DNA from: Tritrichomonas musculus
Lineage: Eukaryota; Parabasalia; Tritrichomonadida; Tritrichomonadidae
DNA length: 64,000 nt
Direction: 5' to 3'
Assembly (NCBI GenBank): GCA_039105265.1
Contig: JAPFFF010000037.1
Coordinates: 1,138,501 to 1,202,500, forward strand
The position numbers were made by a program, and so were the translations under genes. Shown in pieces: positions 20,901-29,733 of this stretch (positions are counted from its first letter, which is position 1; each line of letters starts with the position of its first letter). The notes under the pieces were generated by a model. It was given only the letters and a program-made list of their open reading frames with translations. It was not told the DNA's origin and did no database searches.

Positions 20901-23109
20901 GAAGAAAGATTTCACTGACCCCATTGATGAAGTGAATTGGGACCCGTCAACTAACGCATTCAAATATATAATCGACCAACAATATTATGAAGTACTCCCG
21001 AGACCAGATGCCGCGACAACCTTATATACTGATTACAATATAACATCATCTAAGGTCATTACGGCTGATAATATTACTACCATGAGGAGTGATTTGAATG
21101 TACTCACTAACAACTTTGATGTAGTTAGTTATGATGTTAAAGATTTGACCAGTAGAGTGGATACATTAAATGCAGAAATGGGTGAGACTAAAAGAATTAC
21201 TCAACACTTGCAAGATGATATCGACCAGGTTCGAATCGTATCAAATGTAGCCCTGGCATTTGGAGTCATCGGCACGGCTGGTAGCATAGCCAATGTTGGA
21301 TTGACGTTATTTCGAACAGGGTTCACAATCACTAAAGCTGGTATAGATTCAACCATTGAAGGTATATCCCAAGGTGAGCAAGCTTTATATCATCTAGGTG
21401 ATGGAAGCAACCTACCTCCATTAAAAATAGCAAGGTCAACTACAACTGATTTAACTCCAATCATAAATTGGTGCGATGCAGATAAAGTTGCTGTCGAATA
21501 TACTGATGATGTTAACAACCCCTCAACAACCATTACAACCTATAGAGATGCTATCGATTTATGCAACCACTTCAGGGAGTCATTGAAACCAGCATTTAGA
21601 CTATTAGCTGAAAAAATAAATGAGGTTGAATTTAATACAACCCTACTTGATGATATCTATATTTCCAAAAATAATTTAGTTAGAGATGACACTATTGATA
21701 TTGTTGGTAAGCTAGTCAATAAGGATGTTCATCTTGAAGCTGAAGATGTGATTACAAATGGAACTATCAAAGTTAGGCTGATGTTAATGTTTATTAGCGA
21801 ATTCAATGATATAGACTATGAGGAATATATTGTTACAATTACTATAGACAATGGTAGTGTTAGTCAATATGAAGGTTGCGATTACTTCCCAACATGCACT
21901 CTCAATGATAAGACTATAATCATACCTAATCCCCAAAATGTTAAAGTCAATACTATTACTATCAAGGAGAATACTTGTGTTAGGAGGATGTCATTTACAC
22001 CAAATGATTTAGCCTATACCTGTGACATAAATGCTCTTCATAATAAAATTGATGCTATCCATGAACAGACCAAATCTAATGATGCTTCACTAGCTACAAT
22101 CATAAACGAGTACCCCACGGTTGATGAGGTCAATGATGTCTTGAAGGAGTATGCATTAAAGAAAGATATACCTGAACCTGTTGATTTAACCAATTATGCT
22201 ATGAAAAGCATTATTCCAGAAATTATTGAGGGGCAAACAACTATTCAATTCAAAATCGTCAATAATACAATTCCTGATTTGGATTACGACACATATCATG
22301 AACTGATTGAGCAATATGGGTTGGATATTGTCTCATCAAACAATTTCTATACGGCTCATTATGTTCACATAGATTATTCGTACAATGACGATGATGACGA
22401 ACAACCCTCTCAGATAATGCGCATCGAAGGAAGTAATTCTGGTCTTTGGATTCTGTATAGCTCCCATGAATTAATCAATCCAGGAAGTGGTGAAACACCG
22501 GAAATTTTATCATGTTCAATAACCAAAAATATCGAACCAACAGACAAAAACGCTTATTCAGCAAGATATGTGTCGAACACTTTTGCTTTGAAAACAGATA
22601 TCCCAGAACCAGTTGATTTGTCAAATTATGCATTAAAAAGTGATTATGATGAACTGAAGACAAGGATAGAAAATTTGGTAACTGAGAACACAAATTTGAA
22701 AGCAACCATAGAATCTTTTGAATCAAGATTAGCTGCATTAGCGAATAGATTAACGCGAATTAAGTATACATTCAGCGTACCAAATAGTACTAGCATTCGT
22801 TACCAATTCGAACAACCATTTGATGCATATGAGGCAACCCTCTATTTGACATATCATGAAAACAAAAATAATGTTGCCAGTGAAAAAGAAATTAAAATTA
22901 ATATATCATTCAATGTTAAAAATACACCTACGTATGAATACCAATACGAACCAAATAAGATCTGGTTAAACAATATTGAATTTCCATTAAATAGTAGCAA
23001 TTTAATGGTCAATCCAACAGCTAATTTCATATTGATTGGTGGGTCATTCTTTTCATCAAATGGTATCTTAGCTGAAGATAATACCAAGAATGGAATACAT
23101 TCATTATAA
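17950..23109 (+). CDS. inner Polinton giant fiber-like protein (1719 residues)
   Basis: One intact frame. Near residues 440-465 there is a strongly hydrophobic segment (TFQLTLLLIIYGIKIIF), and near 1090-1125 a coiled-coil stretch runs into a second hydrophobic, glycine-rich segment. Two YA(L/M)K- and FALK-type blocks with IPEPVDL (about 1400 and 1545) resemble the linker repeats of phage tail fibers (inference). A heptad-rich coiled coil (about 1560-1605) precedes a beta-rich C-terminal domain. The middle (about 690-1130) is collinear with parts of the two frames at 44439-50186 of the outer element, including the RPDA/KPEA, coiled-coil and hydrophobic blocks. This suggests a long trimeric fiber or spike with a membrane-associated portion. 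No signal peptide is visible. The strand is opposite to most genes of the element. Confidence 0.6.
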   Translation: MSIVPYAFRCNEATKLKDKGLSIEVAEDDEGNEQFSFTREDGEPVAFNNIYSKAEVDQMALGKDFKIDSFKDLTITGGQSLPVFADGATNTQYCTTYNKLMELLRTNFNNLTKYIHDLNIDGVDLSDLANTDISLSQMNYIDNNNIIQPHNPSSINDVIKTYNSSNTSIQSLLSNMNGFVKKSGFENTDIYPNGQLNLFGSSLSNNLNATNNIKTYANLFTSLNTNNANLLQILNGLQNDISTASNSDITNLLNTLENMEYLVVLKINDRYEIRKVKCQKAPSGDDLPVEPTKYDVIVNPDDNKEYDIEDVDTLIENKSPISHDNMDKVINVVVKTSSFMLLLLKSTFSITGKLLSYTLSGVSSMSKVTYNTATSLMESLYFNSGYIWHYTVDTSGKLVRYLITFKDRVVDALPTIDSSTVHKVFDNFGSFIKWLQEPDNFLICAGTFQLTLLLIIYGIKIIFNEEKTYKKLSPMEHKLKFEEMKREHAAIAARLKKKAKPTPLSDEIDILTDDNPLLDVASVFVDTIDLVNNLCEAHNYVMDRLDEIPAGDSNFASEAGIDEFIITNKDVSSLTNTINNIECNLLVINVPDEQKQAFLSYNRPIFKIVLRKNVIYDSKGRYIKEFYIVSKNNKILCPVIKFDSYQNFCIINDSSLIATRSIGPADQNDLDGKFYIAFDKKLPFHPYKLFLNGELSIMNEYTPTLLKTDKPIKCKTIIADNALKLHKSDVHYFYKPSIIQDYIIQDEDYYKIIFEVPDDYTIPDQLEFKFTEHCFGNHWSLKWCADETHSNKGYWTGNNIQGRLNSKVITKWNLRPSKKTNDCYGCWITIKQTDLHESIITNEGNGLMHSLLKNYKHVFKIQMNDGTIRDGSEWNMTYAYENHLTDGLSNSLHPGYYGTIILYLSMDNTEGIRTDLIDKIYLDIYLGDSITGTRLSFKPDGFHAQKNGKVYVDVIPILDTIEKISYEYSTTKINTDTKNIELYLKKDFTDPIDEVNWDPSTNAFKYIIDQQYYEVLPRPDAATTLYTDYNITSSKVITADNITTMRSDLNVLTNNFDVVSYDVKDLTSRVDTLNAEMGETKRITQHLQDDIDQVRIVSNVALAFGVIGTAGSIANVGLTLFRTGFTITKAGIDSTIEGISQGEQALYHLGDGSNLPPLKIARSTTTDLTPIINWCDADKVAVEYTDDVNNPSTTITTYRDAIDLCNHFRESLKPAFRLLAEKINEVEFNTTLLDDIYISKNNLVRDDTIDIVGKLVNKDVHLEAEDVITNGTIKVRLMLMFISEFNDIDYEEYIVTITIDNGSVSQYEGCDYFPTCTLNDKTIIIPNPQNVKVNTITIKENTCVRRMSFTPNDLAYTCDINALHNKIDAIHEQTKSNDASLATIINEYPTVDEVNDVLKEYALKKDIPEPVDLTNYAMKSIIPEIIEGQTTIQFKIVNNTIPDLDYDTYHELIEQYGLDIVSSNNFYTAHYVHIDYSYNDDDDEQPSQIMRIEGSNSGLWILYSSHELINPGSGETPEILSCSITKNIEPTDKNAYSARYVSNTFALKTDIPEPVDLSNYALKSDYDELKTRIENLVTENTNLKATIESFESRLAALANRLTRIKYTFSVPNSTSIRYQFEQPFDAYEATLYLTYHENKNNVASEKEIKINISFNVKNTPTYEYQYEPNKIWLNNIEFPLNSSNLMVNPTANFILIGGSFFSSNGILAEDNTKNGIHSL

Positions 23110-23132
23110 GGAGGTAGGTACGAGATTCTCTG

Positions 23133-23175
23133 CGGGAAATCCCGTTGACTCTTGGAACAGCATTTTTGCTGTCCC
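23133..23175. repeat. double hairpin between convergent genes
   Basis: Two adjacent hairpins, CGGGAAATCCCG (23133-23144) and GGAACAGCATTTTTGCTGTCCC-type (23154-23175), lie between the converging fiber and polymerase genes. They could help end both transcripts. They also fit the double-hairpin cassettes seen across both elements. Confidence 0.65.
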
Positions 23176-23216
23176 ATAGTCTAACAAGTTAGTCATCAGC
23201 TAGCCAATCAAAAATA

Positions 23217-26200
23217 TTAAAACTTCATCGTCCTATTAAATTGAGGGAGATTGATTTGCTGATACAATTTATTTTTGCGAAAACAATTGGCACCATCGAG
23301 TAGGTTAAATGTAATCTCCTCACCATTATACATGAGCTCATATAATTCTTCAACACTAATATTATGATGCTTACAATAATTGAGAATACATTGTTTAGGA
23401 ACACCTTTCATTCTAATATGATATCCTTCGTTGCCATTCTCATCGACCAGTATATCTAGATATGATTTCTTACCAAGCGCTATCAGTTTACGTGAATGGA
23501 CTTCGCCAACAGCACCATCAAATCTGTCAAAATCAATATGAAACTGACACATCTGCTTACCAATCAATTGTCTCCCATATTTTGAATTATATATTTTTGC
23601 GATGCGTTCAACATCATCTTCCATAATATGCATGCTATCAGTATCTTGATAATATATATTGATGCCGTGTTGCTCAGCCGTATTCATAACTCTATTCATA
23701 ATATGCTTACTCCATGAGAGAACTGATGCCCCAAATTGTGGTAGGTTGAAGTGATTATATATAGGCTTCATCTTCTTAACATAAACGTTGTTAATATTAT
23801 CGGTTTCTGTAATCTCACTTATATAATTATAATTCCTCCAGATATAGTTATATATCTTCTCCTTGGGGACGGATTTAGTCTCGATTGGAATAGCTTTCAA
23901 AATAGACTTACCATATATACTATTGAGGAGCAGCTTAATAGTTTGCTCCAACGGATTACATGCTCGTTGGTATCTCAATCTAAGTCTAAATAATTTATCG
24001 ATGAACTTATTTATAGTTGTATTGAAACCTTCATTGAAATAGTATCCGCGAATGAACTCATAATCGAAATCATAAAACTCCATTAAATCCATGAATGCTA
24101 TCTTGTCGATATAGAAATGGGTGACTGGATTGTTATCAAATATCTTGCTACCATTATCATCCCGATGGAATACATGCCCAAATTTGTAATCAATATCACT
24201 CTTACATTTAATTTTTGTAATATTGATTTCTGCAAAAAACGTGTCATATCTCAACAGCTCTTCCTTCGAAACATTTGCGGGGATGATCTTAGGCTTGCCC
24301 TTTGGTACCCCATTCATAATTCTCATCGCAGATGGATATAAAGACACGGCATCGAAGTCTTGGATGCGCCCCTCTATGTATTGCTTATCATTATTCGCAG
24401 TCATTGTCCTACCTCCGCTAACACATCTCAGGATAAAATTCTGGGGCTTACCACTCAACTCATAGCATCCATTAAAGCATCCATATCTCTTAGCGAAATC
24501 GTATCCAATAGCTGAGATAGATATATAGTTATGAATGTTTAACATATTAATCTTGGTTTCATGAAATATTTTCATGAGGTCTTCATTAAATTTCTCCAAG
24601 CCCTTCATCAAAACTATGCAATCCTTCTTGCAATAATATTTCGCATATTTCATAATATCTATATTTAATGAGTCATAGGCATTAGCTATTTTCGCATTTT
24701 CAATCAACTGTTTAAAATCTCGTGCAATCTCATGCAAAGATTTCTCATCTTTTTTCTCATCATAATATTGTATTTGGAATTCTAACGCTGGCACGATACA
24801 ACGTTTAATATTATGTTCCGTATATAACTTATAAGCCATGATTTCCTTGTGGACATCTAAGTTGAACATGCTCGCGAATTTCCTCAAGGGCTTATTAATT
24901 AGAGAATAGCTGTTGCGGAACGTTAACGTTTTCACAATCTTGTTATCGATATATTTGTTCATAATGATTTGTAATATAGTACCTGCTCGCTCAAGTATCT
25001 TGGGCCGCCAACCATATGTGTTCATGAAGAAGCATGCATCATATTTTAGATTGTGAAAGTATGTTAATGATTGGTCCTGTAAATAATCTAATAGCTGTTC
25101 ATTAATATTATCTCCTGTGAAAGATATACTGTGAATATATGCACCATCTCTCCAAGCTGTACAATTTAGATATGGAACATGAGGAGACACAGTTGAGTTG
25201 GTTTCGTAATCGCTATAATAAATCCTACTCCATTGCTTACCGTAATTAGTATCTGTTTTGATAGGTTTGCAACATAGCTCCTCATCATAATTTAAATCGA
25301 CATAGTCATTGAGATTATTATTGAATTCGGTCGTTGCTAATATATTTAATTCACAATTCTTAATCTCTCTAAATAAGTTTAAATCAAACATCTTACGTAG
25401 TATAATCATTGGAGTGGTACCTTCATTTTTATATAGAGGGGTATCTTTATTAACACCCTTGATTAGAACTCTCCTATCAATTGGAATATGAGCAAATTTT
25501 ACATCGAGCTCATCTCTATGTTCCAAATAATATGTTGTCGCCATGATATTTTTATTAATCATGTAGTGATTCTTATATAGGAGTAGGTCGACAGTTCTCA
25601 CGTAATCCTTAGCCCATGGTTTCTTTCGCGTATCAATTCTAACATTATATTGGTGGCGAGTATCTTTGGATTCATCGATACGTCGTATAATGAAGTGGCA
25701 TTTGAATTCCTTGGCAACACTGATAATACGATTACAAGGAACTCGCTTAGTCCTAATATAATTCCTCAAATGATTTATTTCATCTATCTCAAACACACCT
25801 GATTGAATACATGCATATACGAAGCAGTTGTCCTTATAATTATTTTTGTCTATGGAACTAAATATATGATAATCTGTCAAATCGATATTGCTCAAATTGA
25901 TATATGGGAAAAATCCGCCATCATACATGTTTCTAAAATCTTCATCAATCTCAATCTCTTCATTATAAACTGTATTCGTATCAGGGTCCAATTTTTGAAT
26001 CGAAAATGTGGTGGTCTTTTTGAACTTACTTTTAGTTACAAATAATGCTTCGTATCGAACGGGTATAAATGTGCTGTTGTAGTTGGGATTTACATCACTA
26101 GCATCTTCGATCAAATCAACGGTGCCTGCGATATGACCAATCGTGTTATCAATCATCCATTTATCACTCAGGGTGAAATATTTATAGGTACCATCGAGTG

Positions 26201-26747
26201 AGTGAGCTTTGACAACAGGTCTCTCATCACCTTTCAAACTATAACATTTTCTCAACGCCTCACAAAATGCTAAACGTTTGTCTTCATCATCTCCTATCAA
26301 CACATCAAATGATATCCTCCTATTCACGTATAACATATATTCGGTCATATATTTTTGGAAATTGCGTTTATTGACAACATCCTTGATTCGTTTCTCATAT
26401 TGAATTCTCTCATCAGTCTTGGATTGATATAAGTTGATGGGGATGTTTAATATAAGCCTCTCCTCTAATGCGTTGTCGCGAATACTATTTTTATACTGAT
26501 TACGTTGCTGAACTCGATTGATATGACTCGATTTGCTTTTACGAATGGTCGCGAATAATTTATTATCATCCTTATCAAATGCTCTAATATAATCATCAAC
26601 GCAAACACCTCTCCTATTAATATGCATACTTATCAATCGATTCGATAACTCACCCTTCAACTCTCTCAACGATGCAGTTTTATTAGCGAATCCGGGTAAC
26701 GATAAGATATCTCTTTTGGTGAGCTTACTCAATAATTTATTTTTCAT
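23217..26747 (-). CDS. polB: inner Polinton protein-primed family B DNA polymerase
   Basis: A 1176-residue frame that looks whole. Residues 1-60 hold a module (SKLTKRDILSLPGFA ... RRGVCVDDY) shared with the protein at 32683-33852. About 295-420 has Asp-Asn-Cys-Phe near its start and an LLLYKNHYMI strand near its end, a papain/OTU-like layout (inference). The 3'-5' exonuclease motifs follow: SDYET near 512, HNLKYD near 565 and YCKKDC near 700. The polymerase motifs are SLYPS near 804 (motif A), NSIYGKS near 942 (motif B) and DTDS near 1036 (motif C). The enzyme should replicate the element from its ends using a protein primer, as in other Polintons. It is transcribed towards the fiber gene, with a 107-base gap that holds the double hairpin. 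Confidence 0.93.
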   Translation of the reverse strand: MKNKLLSKLTKRDILSLPGFANKTASLRELKGELSNRLISMHINRRGVCVDDYIRAFDKDDNKLFATIRKSKSSHINRVQQRNQYKNSIRDNALEERLILNIPINLYQSKTDERIQYEKRIKDVVNKRNFQKYMTEYMLYVNRRISFDVLIGDDEDKRLAFCEALRKCYSLKGDERPVVKAHSLDGTYKYFTLSDKWMIDNTIGHIAGTVDLIEDASDVNPNYNSTFIPVRYEALFVTKSKFKKTTTFSIQKLDPDTNTVYNEEIEIDEDFRNMYDGGFFPYINLSNIDLTDYHIFSSIDKNNYKDNCFVYACIQSGVFEIDEINHLRNYIRTKRVPCNRIISVAKEFKCHFIIRRIDESKDTRHQYNVRIDTRKKPWAKDYVRTVDLLLYKNHYMINKNIMATTYYLEHRDELDVKFAHIPIDRRVLIKGVNKDTPLYKNEGTTPMIILRKMFDLNLFREIKNCELNILATTEFNNNLNDYVDLNYDEELCCKPIKTDTNYGKQWSRIYYSDYETNSTVSPHVPYLNCTAWRDGAYIHSISFTGDNINEQLLDYLQDQSLTYFHNLKYDACFFMNTYGWRPKILERAGTILQIIMNKYIDNKIVKTLTFRNSYSLINKPLRKFASMFNLDVHKEIMAYKLYTEHNIKRCIVPALEFQIQYYDEKKDEKSLHEIARDFKQLIENAKIANAYDSLNIDIMKYAKYYCKKDCIVLMKGLEKFNEDLMKIFHETKINMLNIHNYISISAIGYDFAKRYGCFNGCYELSGKPQNFILRCVSGGRTMTANNDKQYIEGRIQDFDAVSLYPSAMRIMNGVPKGKPKIIPANVSKEELLRYDTFFAEINITKIKCKSDIDYKFGHVFHRDDNGSKIFDNNPVTHFYIDKIAFMDLMEFYDFDYEFIRGYYFNEGFNTTINKFIDKLFRLRLRYQRACNPLEQTIKLLLNSIYGKSILKAIPIETKSVPKEKIYNYIWRNYNYISEITETDNINNVYVKKMKPIYNHFNLPQFGASVLSWSKHIMNRVMNTAEQHGINIYYQDTDSMHIMEDDVERIAKIYNSKYGRQLIGKQMCQFHIDFDRFDGAVGEVHSRKLIALGKKSYLDILVDENGNEGYHIRMKGVPKQCILNYCKHHNISVEELYELMYNGEEITFNLLDGANCFRKNKLYQQINLPQFNRTMKF

Positions 26748-26809
26748 TTATATATCATTAAAAATGGCCCGGTTTCAAAATCAACTCATTTTTTTATCGC
26801 GCTATCAAA

Positions 26810-27535
26810 ATGTCACACGATAATATCAATATTGACCAATTATTGGAACGCATCAAATTACTTGAGGAGGAGAATGCTAGATTGAAGGCTACCCCTGATC
26901 TTGTCGATGTTGGTTGCAATACAGATGGACGCGGTGATGATGTATGTCCCACCGTTGAAAAGGATGAAGATGCTAAATGGTTCCCCCTCAAGAATTATGA
27001 AAACGAGTATGAGATATTGAACTGCTACCCTTATCCAATTCGTAAGATAGCAACTGGTAGGATTGTTACTGAATTCAAAAATAAAACTAGCGGATACATC
27101 CAAGTATCTCTCAATGGTAGCTGTCAACAAAAACATAGACTTGTTGCACTACAATTCATATATAACGATGACCCTGTAAACAAAACTATCGTCGACCATA
27201 TAGAGCAGGATAGGACATATTATCATGTAAAATGTTTACGATGGGTTTCGACTCAAGATAATAATAAAAATAGGAGTTCAACGAGAGGTATTGTATACGA
27301 GTATTTTGACGATATAGATGAAGATGCAATTGTGGTGAATAAATACGGTGACCACTTATTTGAGAACTATTATTATTTCGATAATAAGTTTTACTATTTC
27401 AACGGAGTACGTTACAGAGAATTATATATCAAAGAGAATAAATCAGGTGTTCTATTTGTTAGCATGAAGGATACTAAAAATAGAACTGTCAATGTATATG
27501 TAAATAGATTCAAGAAAATATATAACTTGAATTAG
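26810..27535 (+). CDS. NUMOD4-HNH homing-endonuclease-like protein
   Basis: A 241-residue intact frame divergent from the polymerase, 62 bases from its ATG. It begins with a short leucine-zipper-like coiled coil (IDQLLERIKLLEEENARLKA). Then comes WFPLKNYENEYEILNCYP, a NUMOD4-type DNA-binding segment, and QKHRLVALQFIYND ... VDHIEQDR ... HVKCLRWV, the HNH layout with KHRLVA, VDH and NLRW-like elements. The C-terminal third (EYFDD ... DHLFENYYYFDNKFYYFNG) is typical of the large trichomonad branch of this family, from memory. The coiled coil hints at a dimer. It may be a selfish endonuclease gene or have been recruited by the element. The outer element has no counterpart as a separate gene. Confidence 0.75.
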   Translation: MSHDNINIDQLLERIKLLEEENARLKATPDLVDVGCNTDGRGDDVCPTVEKDEDAKWFPLKNYENEYEILNCYPYPIRKIATGRIVTEFKNKTSGYIQVSLNGSCQQKHRLVALQFIYNDDPVNKTIVDHIEQDRTYYHVKCLRWVSTQDNNKNRSSTRGIVYEYFDDIDEDAIVVNKYGDHLFENYYYFDNKFYYFNGVRYRELYIKENKSGVLFVSMKDTKNRTVNVYVNRFKKIYNLN

Positions 27536-27622
27536 TATTATTTTTGCGGAGCATATTATTTGTTATCCTCAATACTGATAATTCTAACAAAAATAAAATA
27601 TGGTTCGATAAAATGTAATTAT

Positions 27623-28015
27623 TTAGTTATTACAATTATCTACTAAGGGCTCATCATCAGGTGTCTCATTAATCGTTTCATTAACACTACAATCGATGTT
27701 ATCTGCATCAGGGGCATCTTCCTCCTCTGCAAGCTCATCAAGATGTTCCTTAACATATCTCCTCAGTATCTCCATTTCATATTTTTTGCGTAATCTATAT
27801 TCACGTTGCTGTTGGCGTCTAGCAGTTCGTCGCTCGTCATCATTAGCATACTTACATCTTCGCCCACGAGGCTTCTTAGATGTAGGTTCAATAGGTTCAT
27901 CATCAATGTTATCAATCTTATTTAATACATCACTCGATTTCGATTTAACAATTGTCCTGTTGACGGATGGATGTTGCTTAGTAATAGTTGGGCTATCTAC
28001 TTTCGATTCACTCAT
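27623..28015 (-). CDS. inner Polinton AT-hook/basic-region protein, 130 residues
   Basis: A small protein with an AT-hook-like KKPRGRR followed by a strongly basic helix (KYANDDERRTARRQQQREYRLRK at about 55-80) and an acidic tail. The basic stretch recalls bZIP basic regions but no leucine zipper follows. DNA or nucleoprotein binding is likely: a regulator or a genome-condensing core protein. The gene is intact and has no clear counterpart in the outer element. Confidence 0.6.
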   Translation of the reverse strand: MSESKVDSPTITKQHPSVNRTIVKSKSSDVLNKIDNIDDEPIEPTSKKPRGRRCKYANDDERRTARRQQQREYRLRKKYEMEILRRYVKEHLDELAEEEDAPDADNIDCSVNETINETPDDEPLVDNCNN

Positions 28016-28062
28016 TTGCTTATCGAGAAAAAAATATTTTTATAAAAATAATCGATGCATAT

Positions 28063-28521
28063 TTATACGAAGCAATCATCCTTTATATCGCTATCATCGA
28101 ATTCAATTTTGAACTGGTCGCGAATACATTTGATATTATGTTTGTTGACGCATTCGAGAACGTGGCATGGATAGTATGGGGTGTCCATATATGTTTGCAT
28201 TGTGAGTTCTATGATAAGGACGTATAGCTTATCCTTGCTATCGAATTTGCAGTTGAATGATACTATAATCGAATCCCCAAACAATTTAATGATTTTATTA
28301 TAGTTGATGAATACATTATTTTTCTTATTAGATGATTCGAGTGTGATGAATAAAGGTTTGCAACAATATTTGTCAAACTTATTTTTAAATACTTTCTCCC
28401 CTTCGAAATAGATGACAGCCTTTACAAACTTGTTGTTCTTATATGTATCATTGATAAATGAAACGAGCTTGGTTGGTGAGTAGAAGTTATTGTTAGTGTC
28501 TACGATTGAATCAACAGACAT
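28063..28521 (-). CDS. inner Polinton hypothetical protein, 152 residues
   Basis: Family not recognised. The protein is beta-rich by pattern, with several cysteines (KYCCKP, YPCHVLECV) and no membrane segment. A T-rich leader with TTTTTATCC sits about 12 bases before the ATG, like other genes of the element. Its place upstream of the AT-hook gene suggests a small regulatory or structural protein, but nothing firmer can be said. Confidence 0.5.
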   Translation of the reverse strand: MSVDSIVDTNNNFYSPTKLVSFINDTYKNNKFVKAVIYFEGEKVFKNKFDKYCCKPLFITLESSNKKNNVFINYNKIIKLFGDSIIVSFNCKFDSKDKLYVLIIELTMQTYMDTPYYPCHVLECVNKHNIKCIRDQFKIEFDDSDIKDDCFV

Positions 28522-28591
28522 TTATATTAGGATAAAAAATAAAATAATTTTGGACATGTGATATAAAAAATATTTTTGAAAAATTTTGGGT

Positions 28592-28622
28592 ATATAGAGC
28601 GAGCAGGAACTGCGTTCTATAT
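28592..28622. repeat. nested hairpin with AGCAGGAACTGCGTTCTA
   Basis: A 31-base near-perfect hairpin. The string CGAGCAGGAACTGCGTTCTA recurs at 29663-29682, so this is a dispersed repeat within the element as well as a hairpin. Confidence 0.65.
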
Positions 28623-28678
28623 GTATGATGGAATATAATTGGAACAGTTTAAATAGTAAATCGAAAACATATATGTGT

Positions 28679-28769
28679 TAGCGCTAACTGGTATAGTTGT
28701 TGGATCATGAAGCATGTCTCCCAGCTTCGGCGGCAGGCATGAGTTCGATTCGCTGCCATACCGATTTTT
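28679..28769 (+). ncRNA. tRNA-like sequence with B-box-like motif and T run
   Basis: TAGCGCTAACTGG loosely resembles an A box, AGTTCGATTCG a B box about 64 bases on, and ACCGATTTTT ends in a Pol III-type terminator. GGTAT/ATACC and GGCAG/CTGCC can pair. The D and T stems do not form well, so it is not a standard tRNA. It may be a decayed tRNA or a Pol III small RNA. Confidence 0.25.
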
Positions 28770-29008
28770 CGTATTATTTTCGGTCCATATTTGTGATAGA
28801 GCCCTAGCGAACTAAACACCTTGTGGTAAGCTATTACTTGTGGATTATGGATAATACGAAGCATTGTCGGCAATGCAAACCCAAACCAGCTCCTGTAATT
28901 GGATGCAGATATTTTCCTTGGGGGATTGATATATAATCCCGGGTACGTATGTTGGTTCCTCGAGAGAATGCATTACGCATCCAGTTACGGGGGTTGGTTT
29001 TTGCATTT

Positions 29009-29539
29009 TTACATATTGATGCAGTATTTGAGACATAAATGGTATACGTTAACGAGTTCGTTATACTCCTTATTGTAGACCTGCTTGAAATCAGTTACAA
29101 TTTCTCCATTCTCATTAACAATTTTGATAGCTTCTATTTTGCGAATTGGATTAGCTTTAGTTGCACAACATTTAATATCTTCATCCAGATATATATCTAC
29201 CTGTTCAGTATGGATAGCTGCCTTGATAATATTTTGTAAAGCCGACATGGGAACAATGATACAATTTTTGGAGATGAGATTACTTAATAACGCCTTATCT
29301 TGATTCAATAATATTTGTGCATATGATTCTAATATAACAGTCCTCACATCCATGCCCTCAGCGGATGATACTGGTTGCTCCTCATCGATATCTCTCGTAA
29401 TGACGATATCCTCCTTGCCATCATCCCTCTTATTAATGATGATATTATTATTAATATTAGATGTTGATTGCGATGCAGCTGATGGTTCTAATGAAACGTT
29501 TGCATTGATACCTGCATTAGCATTTCTTTTCTTGATCAT
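29009..29539 (-). CDS. inner Polinton conserved protein, 176 residues
   Basis: An intact frame with a low-complexity N-terminus rich in Asn and Ala and an acidic middle. A conserved C-terminal half (about 90-176) reads VDIYLDEDIKCCA then a strand-rich end. The end matches in pattern the region at 43753-44442 of the outer element (VDLVLNDDIGC ... YNNIYSEFVKYG). Both thus carry the same unknown gene, which argues for an element function. There is no enzyme motif. A virion or regulatory role is possible. Confidence 0.6.
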   Translation of the reverse strand: MIKKRNANAGINANVSLEPSAASQSTSNINNNIIINKRDDGKEDIVITRDIDEEQPVSSAEGMDVRTVILESYAQILLNQDKALLSNLISKNCIIVPMSALQNIIKAAIHTEQVDIYLDEDIKCCATKANPIRKIEAIKIVNENGEIVTDFKQVYNKEYNELVNVYHLCLKYCINM

Positions 29540-29645
29540 TTCCCCAAAAATAAAATATTATAAACCATGTGATTTCTCAATAATGAATATAATATCCTTC
29601 AAATCATTTGGTAAATTTGGTCTATCTTGAATAATATCTAGGTCG

Positions 29646-29676
29646 CAGCAATTTTGCTGTGACGAGCAGGAACTGC
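29646..29676. repeat. double hairpin in inner Polinton
   Basis: CAGCAA-TT-TTGCTG (29646-29659) followed after six bases by GCAG-GAA-CTGC (29666-29676). The second hairpin is the same sequence as in 28600-28619. It lies between two genes. Confidence 0.65.
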
Positions 29677-29733
29677 GTTCTAATTCATCAAGTATTTCTT
29701 GAAACGAATCGCATTGCAAAAATATAATATTAT

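Larger units (their letters stand above)
28522..29008. other. structured non-coding block of the inner Polinton
   Basis: 487 bases without a credible gene but rich in inverted repeats. A nested hairpin (28592-28622) has ATATAGA/TCTATAT arms enclosing GCAG-GAA-CTGC. A tRNA-like stretch lies at about 28679-28769, with GTTCGATTC at 28743-28751 resembling a Pol III B box and a T5 run at 28765. A foldback (28875-29004) has imperfect 30-base arms enclosing GGGATTGATATATAATCCC. It could be a small RNA gene, a packaging or replication signal, or a regulatory island. Confidence 0.5.

Noticed and set aside
28679-28769. Standard tRNA gene
   Set aside because: B-box-like and terminator-like sequences are present, but the acceptor, D and T stems do not form together. 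I kept it only as a weak tRNA-like feature.
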